Positions 57,726 through 64,000 of a DNA stretch of 64,000 bases are shown one piece after another. The notes under the pieces were generated by a model. It did no database searches, was not told the DNA's origin, and saw only the letters and a list, made by a program, of their open reading frames with translations. The stretch is from Acinetobacter bohemicus ANC 3994. GTDB taxonomy: Bacteria > Pseudomonadota > Gammaproteobacteria > Pseudomonadales > Moraxellaceae. Position 1 is the stretch's first letter, and each line of letters starts with the position of its first letter. The translations under genes were made by a program, and so were the position numbers. The DNA lies in contig NZ_KB849164.1 in NCBI RefSeq assembly GCF_000367925.1, positions 1-64,000 of the forward strand, given 5' to 3'.

Positions 57726-59849
57726 ATGCAAAGTAAATCACCAATAAAGTCCATCAATATGACTTTACTTTGCTTGACGGCATGTATTTGTCAAAATCTT
57801 TATGCAGAAGCAGGTTCTACGGAACCTGTTTTACTTCCAACCTTAAAAATACAAGCCACACGTACCGATACAGACTGGTTAGCAACACCGGCATCGGTCT
57901 ATCGTATTGAACAAAAAAATAATGAAAATAATTTGGGGATTAATTTATCTGAAACCTTGAAAGGCGTACCGGGTTTACAACTGAATAACCGTGAAAATTA
58001 TGCACAGGATTTACAACTGTCTATGCGTGGTTTTGGCGCGCGTTCAACCTTTGGGGTGCGTGGGATTCGTTTATATGTCGATGGCATTCCTGCCACCATG
58101 CCTGATGGTCAGGGACAAACTTCGAATATTGATTTAAGCAGTCTAGATCACATTGAAGTCTTGGGTGGACCCTTTTCATCGTTATATGGTAATTCTTCTG
58201 GCGGTACTGTTTTAACCAGCACCAAGCAAGGTGAAGGCCGTGATTCAATTCAGTTAGGCTATGCTGGGGGGAGTCATCACAAAGGTCGTGCAGATATCGT
58301 CTTACAAGGTGGGGTAGATAAAGCGGGTGAGCCAAGTTATGTGGTGAGTTCTTCTTATTTTGATACCGATGGTTATCGTGACCACAGTGCAGCGCGTAAA
58401 GTTTTAAGCAATGCCAAATTGACTTGGGATTTAGACGATGGTTCTAAAGTAAATTGGATTGTGAATCATGTGGATATGAATGCCGATGATCCACAAGGTT
58501 TAACCCGAGAGCAATGGAAAGCCAATCCCAAACAAGTAAATGATGCAAAAAATATTTATGATGTGCGTAAGGCAATTAACCAGACCCAAACAGGACTGAC
58601 GTGGACGAAGCCGATTAATGACCAACATGAGCTTTATGCCATGGCTTATGCGGGACATCGTGAAGTCACTCAATATCAATCCATTCCAAACACAGCTCAA
58701 GCTAATCCGCGCCATGCAGGTGGTGTGATTGATTTTAGCCGTGATTATTACGGGACTGATTTGCGTTGGACGGGTAAAGATTTACTACCGAATACACGTT
58801 TTACTGCGGGATTTGCTTTTGATGCCATGGATGAAGACCGTCAAGGTTATGAAAACTTTGATAGTAATGGACATTATGGGGTAAAAGGCAATTTACGCCG
58901 TGATGAAAATAATACCTTATGGAATTTAGATCCATATCTACAAGCATCTTGGCAGTTTTTACCCACTTGGCGCTTAGACACAGGTTTGCGTTATAGCAAC
59001 GTGCATTACCAATCTAAAGATCACTATATTCAAGGGACAAATGCTGATGACAGTGGTAAGACTGACTATGACAAGCTATTGCCTTCAGCTGCATTCACTT
59101 GGGAAATAAGCCCTCAGTTGAGCACGTATCTGAGCTATGCCCAAGGGTTTGAAACACCGACATTTACTGAAATGGCATATCCAACAACAGGAACAGCTGG
59201 GATTAACTTTGCTTTAAAACCTTCAAGCAGTGACAACTATGAATTGGGTTTAAAAGCACAAAATAGTTTTGGTAATTTTACCGCAGCAATTTTCCACAGT
59301 GAAACTCAAGACGATATTGTTTCAGCAGGAACACTGGATGGTCGATCGACCTTCCAAAATGCTGATAAAACTTTGCGTCAGGGTGTAGAACTGTCATGGA
59401 ATAAAAATTTATGGCGTGATTTGACGGCACAAGCCAGTTATAGCTATTTAGATGCAACATTGGATGCCGATATTCCCAATATTGATCCTCAAAAAGTCGT
59501 TTATAGCGGGAACTACATTCCCGGTGTCGCAAAAAATCAGGCCTATGTTGCTTTAGGCTGGCAGCCTGAAACAGGCTTTAATGCGGGCATCGATGTACGT
59601 TATATGGATAAAATTTATGTCAATGACAGCAATAGCGATGTAGCACCTAGCTATACCGTGACTTCGGCAAATATAGGTTATGTCTGGAAAAATAATGATT
59701 GGAAAGTGCGTAGTTATGCACGTGTAGATAATATGTTTGATGAAAACTATGTCGGTTCAGTGATTGTCAATGATGGCAATAATCGATTCTTTGAACCCGC
59801 AGATGGGGTGAACTGGAGCGCGGGTTTAAGCATCACCAAAGCATTCTAA
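57726..59849 (+). CDS. TonB-dependent outer-membrane receptor
   Basis: 707 aa with signal peptide (MTLLCLTACICQNLYAEA). A TonB-box-like PVLLPTLKIQATR region precedes the plug (LSETLKGVPGLQLNN, RGFGARSTFGVRGIRLYVDG, IEVLGGPFSSLYGNSSGG). A 22-strand barrel follows and ends in the aromatic strand ITKAF. It resembles siderophore/FecA-type receptors with a plug phrase common in copper and uncharacterised groups; ligand unknown. It is 11 bases upstream of an old-yellow-enzyme gene. Confidence 0.93.
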   Translation: MQSKSPIKSINMTLLCLTACICQNLYAEAGSTEPVLLPTLKIQATRTDTDWLATPASVYRIEQKNNENNLGINLSETLKGVPGLQLNNRENYAQDLQLSMRGFGARSTFGVRGIRLYVDGIPATMPDGQGQTSNIDLSSLDHIEVLGGPFSSLYGNSSGGTVLTSTKQGEGRDSIQLGYAGGSHHKGRADIVLQGGVDKAGEPSYVVSSSYFDTDGYRDHSAARKVLSNAKLTWDLDDGSKVNWIVNHVDMNADDPQGLTREQWKANPKQVNDAKNIYDVRKAINQTQTGLTWTKPINDQHELYAMAYAGHREVTQYQSIPNTAQANPRHAGGVIDFSRDYYGTDLRWTGKDLLPNTRFTAGFAFDAMDEDRQGYENFDSNGHYGVKGNLRRDENNTLWNLDPYLQASWQFLPTWRLDTGLRYSNVHYQSKDHYIQGTNADDSGKTDYDKLLPSAAFTWEISPQLSTYLSYAQGFETPTFTEMAYPTTGTAGINFALKPSSSDNYELGLKAQNSFGNFTAAIFHSETQDDIVSAGTLDGRSTFQNADKTLRQGVELSWNKNLWRDLTAQASYSYLDATLDADIPNIDPQKVVYSGNYIPGVAKNQAYVALGWQPETGFNAGIDVRYMDKIYVNDSNSDVAPSYTVTSANIGYVWKNNDWKVRSYARVDNMFDENYVGSVIVNDGNNRFFEPADGVNWSAGLSITKAF

Positions 59850-59860
59850 GGAGCAAAAAA

Positions 59861-60970
59861 GTGTCTTTATTATTTGAACCGATTCAGTTTGGTCAGTTAG
59901 AACTCAAGAATAGAATTGTGATTGCCCCGATGTGTCAATACTCTGCAACCGAGCAGGGCGAAGTGACTTATTGGCATGAACAGCAATGGGCAAATTATGC
60001 ATTGTCTGGAGCGGGTTTGTGTGTGGTTGAGGCAACAGCTGTACAGCCAGAAGGGCGTATCAGTTATGCTGACTTAGGACTGTGGAATGATACACAGCGC
60101 GATCAAATCAAAACATTACTGACAAAAGTAAAAACACTTTCGCCTATGCCTTTTGCCATTCAGTTGGCGCATGCAGGCAGAAAGGCATCTACGGATAAAC
60201 CTTGGGATGGCAAAGGCCAATTTAGCCCCGATCAAGAGCATGGGTGGCAGACCGTTTCAGCCAGTGATATTCCATTTAATGATCACGATCATGCGCCACA
60301 GGAACTGTCAAAAAATGGCATCCAAAAAATTATTCAAGACTTTAGCAATGCGGCGATTCGTGCGGTTGACGCGGGTTTTGATTTAATTGAGTTACACGCC
60401 GCGCATGGTTATTTATTACACCAGTTTATGTCGCCTTTAGCGAATAAGCGCAGTGATGAATATGGCGGTTGCTTTGAAAACCGTATTCGGATGGCGATAG
60501 AAACATTTCAGAGCATGAAAGCTGCTGTTCCTGAAAATTTCCCGATTGGTGTACGCCTTTCTGCTCAAGATTGGCTTGAAGGCGGTTGGTCGTTAGAAGA
60601 AAGCGTTGAATTGTCGAAACGATTAGAAGGTTTAGGTGCAGCTTATATTCATGTTTCGAGTGGGGGATTACACGCCCAGCAAGACATTAAAATTGGCGCC
60701 AATTATCAAGTGCCATTTGCTGAAGCCATTAAAAAAGCGCTTCATATTCCAGTGATTGCGGTGGGTTTAATTACTGAAGCGCTGCAAGCAGAAAGTATTC
60801 TTGCAAAGGGACAAGCCGATGCGATTGCTTTGGCACGCGCGCTGCTTTATGAGCCACGTTGGCCTTGGCATGCAGCTGCAACATTGGGTGCGAAAATTGA
60901 AATTTCGCCACAGTATTTACGCTGCCAGCCACATGGCGTGAAGTCACTGTTTAAGCCCTTTCAACCCTAA
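59861..60970 (+). CDS. Old-yellow-enzyme family oxidoreductase (YqjM-like)
   Basis: 369 aa, GTG start with AAGGAG upstream. FMN-barrel landmarks: FEPIQFGQLELKNRIVIAPMCQYSA (Cys of the YqjM class), WHEQQWANYALSGAGLCVVEA, QLAHAGRKAS with the substrate His pair, ELHAAHGYLLHQFMSP, and RLSAQDWLEGG. It reduces activated alkenes with NAD(P)H. Close packing behind the TonB receptor suggests one operon. Confidence 0.93.
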   Translation: MSLLFEPIQFGQLELKNRIVIAPMCQYSATEQGEVTYWHEQQWANYALSGAGLCVVEATAVQPEGRISYADLGLWNDTQRDQIKTLLTKVKTLSPMPFAIQLAHAGRKASTDKPWDGKGQFSPDQEHGWQTVSASDIPFNDHDHAPQELSKNGIQKIIQDFSNAAIRAVDAGFDLIELHAAHGYLLHQFMSPLANKRSDEYGGCFENRIRMAIETFQSMKAAVPENFPIGVRLSAQDWLEGGWSLEESVELSKRLEGLGAAYIHVSSGGLHAQQDIKIGANYQVPFAEAIKKALHIPVIAVGLITEALQAESILAKGQADAIALARALLYEPRWPWHAAATLGAKIEISPQYLRCQPHGVKSLFKPFQP

Positions 60971-61035
60971 AATGTGCTTGCAAAAAATGGCAGCGATGAA
61001 GTCGATTTAGGTCTTTTGCAAGATAGGGAGTCGCT

Positions 61036-61959
61036 GTGGTTTTAACTGTTATTTTACCGATATGCCTGCTGCTTCTATTGGGGTTTATTTGTGTAAAATT
61101 TGAATTTATTTTACCTGAGCATATTACAGGTTTAAGTCAGTTTGTTTTTAAAATCTCATTACCTGCATTTTTACTGCAAGCTTTAGCCAGTAAGCGTTTC
61201 GATGAAATTTGGCATCCCAGTTATTTCATTGCTTATGGTGGCGGTTCACTGATTATTTTTGCTTTGGCTTTTTTCTTGTATCGCAAATATTTTCAATGCC
61301 GTTTGACCGAATCTGGGGTGTTGGCGATGGGTGCATCCATGTCCAACACGGGTTTTATTGGCACAGCAATACTGACGATGCTGATTGGACAACATGCCGC
61401 TATTTATCTTTCTTTGACTTTGATTATTGAAAATTTACTGATTGTGGCATTAACTTTAGTGATTGCTGAAGTAGGGATGCAGCAACATCAATTGACCTCT
61501 CAATTGCTTAAACAAACCTTGCACAATGTCATTAAAAACCCCGTCATTTTGTCTATTGTGTTGGGCATGCTTTGCGTCGTTTTAAATATTCAGCTGCCAT
61601 TTTATCTGGTTCAAGTTTTGGAGATGTTAGGTAAAACAGCTTCGCCAATTGCGTTGTTTGTGATTGGGGCAAGTTTGGTCGGGATGAGCTTAAAATCACT
61701 GAATATGCAAAGTGTAATTTTAGTCGGTTTTAAAATTGTACTGATGCCACTGACGATTTTTGTTTTATTCAGTATTTTACCCAATGTCAGCCAAGAAATG
61801 CTTTATGCAGGGACTTTACTTGCCGCATTACCCATGCCTATTGTGTTGGGTATTTTGGGGCAAAATTATGGACTGAGCGATAAAGCCTTAACTGCTTTAA
61901 TGTTAAGCACCATATTGGGTTTTATTGGGATCAGTAGTTTGATTGCACTGTGGTGGTAA
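61036..61959 (+). CDS. AEC-family transporter
   Basis: 307 aa, GTG start with AGGGAG. Ten membrane spans in two halves with FKISLPAFLLQALA and KNPVILSIVLGML, typical of auxin-efflux-carrier-like exporters of organic acids. It follows the OYE gene by 65 bases on the same strand. A hybrid repeat and terminator follow. Confidence 0.87.
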   Translation: MVLTVILPICLLLLLGFICVKFEFILPEHITGLSQFVFKISLPAFLLQALASKRFDEIWHPSYFIAYGGGSLIIFALAFFLYRKYFQCRLTESGVLAMGASMSNTGFIGTAILTMLIGQHAAIYLSLTLIIENLLIVALTLVIAEVGMQQHQLTSQLLKQTLHNVIKNPVILSIVLGMLCVVLNIQLPFYLVQVLEMLGKTASPIALFVIGASLVGMSLKSLNMQSVILVGFKIVLMPLTIFVLFSILPNVSQEMLYAGTLLAALPMPIVLGILGQNYGLSDKALTALMLSTILGFIGISSLIALWW

Positions 61960-61993
61960 ATTCGGCTGACAGTAAAAAGCCCCTGATTTAGGG

Positions 61994-62170
61994 AATGCCA
62001 GTTAGTTAAGAGTAATTTAATGATTACTCATTTAAAAATCTCTCCTCTTGCGAAGCAATGCTTCTCATCTTTGAAAAAGAGGGGAACTATTGAGAATTTA
62101 AAATCATTTTATATTCTTGAAGCTCCCTCCTTTTTCAAAGGAGGGTTGGGGAGGATTTAAAATGCTTCAG
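61994..62170. repeat. Hybrid repeat with MITE-type left end (copy D)
   Basis: The left end AATGCCAGTTAGTTAAGAG matches the terminal repeat of copies A-C. The rest does not: it contains the palindromic unit CTCCCTCCTTTTTCAAAGG / AGGGTTGGGGAGG (62123-62158). The block is flanked by direct copies of CAGTAAAAAGCCCCT (61970 and 62168), the left arm of the adjacent terminator. It looks like a recombinant or replaced element in the same kind of site. Confidence 0.6.
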
Positions 62171-62171
62171 T

Positions 62172-62200
62172 AAAAAGCCCCTCATTTTTAGGGGCTTTGT
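62172..62200. terminator. Bidirectional terminator
   Basis: AAAAAGCCCC / GGGGCTTTG around TCATTTTTA, between the AEC and Sel1-repeat genes. A partial twin lies at 61973. Confidence 0.8.
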
Positions 62201-62230
62201 TGATTTGGATCTTGTATTGGTTGAAACGCT

Positions 62231-63037
62231 TTAGCTTTTCTTTTCAGCTTTTGGCGGGTTTTTTGCGGTTTCAGCAATCATTTTATCCACCACCGCTAAA
62301 GACTCTTTTGCCTGAGGTACGTTTTCTTTTGCTAGAGCCGAGAAAATCTTTTTCGCTTCTACAAGGTTTTGCGGAACGATCTTACCATTGGTAAACATAT
62401 TGCCGACAGCCAACAACGCTGGAATATAGCCGCTTTGAGCTAAGTCCTGTATGCTTTTTAAGCCCTGTTTAATTGATGCTTCATTTTTAGTTTTAAAGCC
62501 TAAGCTAATGTCATATAAGGCTTTAGCATGGATTGCTTGATAGTTGTCCTTTTTAATTAAAGGATCTAGTTTTTGTAATGCCAATTTCTCTGATGCAGGC
62601 GTGCCTTCAGCAAAAAGCAAAACGGCTAAATCGACAGTGGCATCATCAAAACCTTGTTTAGATGCTTTTTCTAAATACTGTTTGGCTTTGTTGATGTCTT
62701 GCTTAAGACCTAAAGTACCCGCCATATAGTTTTTGCCTAAGACATAGTTGGCAACAGGGTAGCCTTTATTGGCAGACTCTTCGTACAGCTTAATTGCCTT
62801 TTTTTCATCTTTGGCGGTGCCTTGACCTGTTTGCGTGAGGTAACCTAAATTATAGATTGCCTGCGGGTTACCTGTTTTTGCTAATTTATCCAGTTCTTGA
62901 TATGCGCCCTTCATATCCTTGGCTTTGACCATGGTTTCAATTTTGGCAAAGGCAGGATCGATGGATGGTTTTGCAGTTTCTGCTAGAGCAAAATTTGAAG
63001 ATAATGCGATGATACTAGCAAGTATGATTTTTTTCAT
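62231..63037 (-). CDS. Exported Sel1/TPR-repeat protein
   Basis: 268 aa. Signal peptide KKIILASIIALSSNFALA; the mature part contains Sel1-like units, GNPQAIYNLGYLTQTGQG, GYPVANYVLGKNYMAG, GFDDATVDLAVLLFAEG and GYIPALLAVGNMFTNGK. The last ~15 residues are basic and lysine-rich. Such solenoids are binding scaffolds; the partner is unknown. Periplasmic. Confidence 0.88.
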   Translation of the reverse strand: MKKIILASIIALSSNFALAETAKPSIDPAFAKIETMVKAKDMKGAYQELDKLAKTGNPQAIYNLGYLTQTGQGTAKDEKKAIKLYEESANKGYPVANYVLGKNYMAGTLGLKQDINKAKQYLEKASKQGFDDATVDLAVLLFAEGTPASEKLALQKLDPLIKKDNYQAIHAKALYDISLGFKTKNEASIKQGLKSIQDLAQSGYIPALLAVGNMFTNGKIVPQNLVEAKKIFSALAKENVPQAKESLAVVDKMIAETAKNPPKAEKKS

Positions 63038-63349
63038 AGTGTTAAAAACCTTTTATAAACATGCACATAATTCCATTTATGTGTTTAGGGGGTATAGGGA
63101 AGACTTAATTACAACATCATAAGTTTAATTGTGTGAATGTAAATATATGATTTGTGTATTGCAATAGAATTTCGTAGTTATTTGCATAATGAATGTTAAA
63201 TCAATATGAAGAAATGTTTACTTCTACTTAAAAATCTAAAGCCAAAAATGAAAGTTCGAGTTGCTTATATAAAATGAGTATCAGAATGAACTTTGCTTTT
63301 TAGCCAATGTTTGTTTAAATCTCGGTTGAATTTTATAGCGAGTAGATCC
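63038..63349. other. Intergenic region, nothing identified
   Basis: About 310 AT-rich bases between divergent genes. I see no gene, repeat or terminator here. Confidence 0.5.
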
Positions 63350-63595
63350 ATGTTCATTAAAGGCATTAAGCGTAACTATTTAAAAGTGAGTCAGGATGAA
63401 TCGATTGCTGATGAAGATAAGATTGATGCGTTATTAATGAAATTGGGCGCTGAGTTTTTAGTGAGTAAAGAAGATCGGGTCTATATTTTTCAGAAAGATG
63501 GTCATAGTGCAAAATTTGATGCAAAACATGCACGTGCTTTTCATTTTAAAGATTATGTGGTGAAAGATATGAATAAGCTGTTTCATGATTTTTAA
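63350..63595 (+). CDS. Small hypothetical protein
   Basis: 81 aa from ATG 63350; a longer reading to 63293 lacks a ribosome site. Basic, soluble, with DEDKIDALLMKLGAEFLV and a beta-like DRVYIFQKDGHSAKF. No family recognised. It faces the decayed phosphatase gene. Confidence 0.6.
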   Translation: MFIKGIKRNYLKVSQDESIADEDKIDALLMKLGAEFLVSKEDRVYIFQKDGHSAKFDAKHARAFHFKDYVVKDMNKLFHDF

Positions 63596-63623
63596 TAGAC
63601 GTGATTTTCTGTTTTTAAAAGTA

Positions 63624-63957
63624 TTAAGTTAAATGTGTGCTCATTGAAAGTTTAATAATTTCAATGAGTTCTTCATCTATATAATGATAATCATCAGGGA
63701 TATCTAGAACAATAACGGTCTTGTGTTTCAATTGCTTTGAAAATTTTTTCTGCAAAGCTTGTTTGTGTTTGTACTCTATCACTGCAATTAAATCTGCCAA
63801 ACAATATCTTTGGCTGACACTTGATATTTTGCCTGTTTACTGGTTCCAGCTGAGCGTGTGTGTATGCCAAAGCCAACAGCAAAAATCGTTCCCTTGCGTG
63901 GCAGTACCACTCAGGGCTACGGCATTGGTTACAGCGACAGATAAATAGGTAGTTAAT
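63624..63957 (-). pseudogene. Low-molecular-weight tyrosine-phosphatase-like gene, decayed
   Basis: The minus strand encodes a recognisable LMW-phosphatase in pieces. NYLFICRCNQCRSP (P-loop C-x5-R-S) lies in the frame starting at 63955, preceded by GAGGAA but with ATT where ATG is expected. About seven extra codons and a frameshift follow. GIHTRSAGTSKQAKYQVSAK reads in a second frame, and after a one-base loss near 63797, ADLIAVIEYKHKQALQKKF and VIVLDIPDDYHYIDEELIEI read in a third to TAA 63624. The intact family protein is about 105 aa. No functional enzyme can be made. Confidence 0.7.
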
Positions 63958-64000
63958 GGTGATTCCTCAAAATTTTGATTATTTTCATTGATCTGTCTGA

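Noticed and set aside
63679..63697. Fur-box-like ATAATGATAATCAT
   Set aside because: It matches the Fur consensus in part but lies inside the decayed phosphatase gene, where it encodes DDYHYI, and no promoter is nearby.

Overview
The window is a 64 kb piece of a gammaproteobacterial chromosome, almost certainly Acinetobacter. The evidence is low GC, a 16S-tRNA-Ile-tRNA-Ala-23S-5S operon of the moraxellid type, an OmpA/Omp38-like porin, a membrane PQQ glucose dehydrogenase next to an OprB porin, a cysI-DUF934 pair, and the pdxA-rsmA-apaH order. I cannot fix the species from sequence alone.

Layout. 1-5.7 kb: complete rRNA operon with terminator. 5.8-8.3 kb: minus-strand cluster of roadblock/LC7 protein, helix-turn-helix protein, Ras-like GTPase and second roadblock protein, resembling an actinobacterial conservon or MglA/MglB switch. 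8.6-9.5 kb: dead IS30-family element. 9.6-12.5 kb: rplM, rpsI, sspA, sspB and a tail-anchored protein. 12.7-13.1 kb: decayed membrane-protein gene. 13.2-15.9 kb: pdxA-rsmA-apaH. 16-17.6 kb: three tandem DUF2147 genes. 17.7-28.5 kb: lrgAB, hflX, a lysophospholipid acyltransferase, a phospholipase D-like lipoprotein, a phosphoesterase, an MHS transporter, a TrhA/hemolysin III protein, a methyltransferase and a GNAT protein. 29.5-32.9 kb: beta-oxidation pair. 33.1-37.6 kb: agmatine-deiminase-like lipoprotein, small kinase-like ATPase, AraC-type regulator and a divergent CaiB/BaiF CoA-transferase. 37.7-41.6 kb: oprB and gcd. 41.7-44 kb: possible cysteine-rich leader peptide, cysI, DUF934. 44.1-54.4 kb: VOC protein, thiolase, pseudopilin, ompA, amino-acid permease, rsmC, NCS2 permease, typA. 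54.6-57.4 kb: mscL, gamma-glutamylcyclotransferase-like protein, and mutM-parvulin-unknown. 57.7-62 kb: TonB receptor, old-yellow-enzyme homologue, AEC transporter. 62.2-64 kb: Sel1-repeat protein, a small unknown, and a decayed low-molecular-weight phosphatase gene.

Four signals stand out. (1) The roadblock/GTPase/HTH module has its own strong-looking promoter and an internal terminator-like hairpin. (2) A family of ~305-361 bp MITE-like elements has three copies here and one hybrid; every insertion lies in or against the hairpin of a Rho-independent terminator downstream of a plus-strand gene. (3) A 27-codon ORF ending in GFCCIPRCL, with a ribosome site, lies upstream of sulfite reductase. 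(4) Several genes are decaying; one reads in a single frame through three nonsense codons, all explicable by C:G to T:A transitions.

All calls come from reading the sequence and family knowledge. No database search was run.
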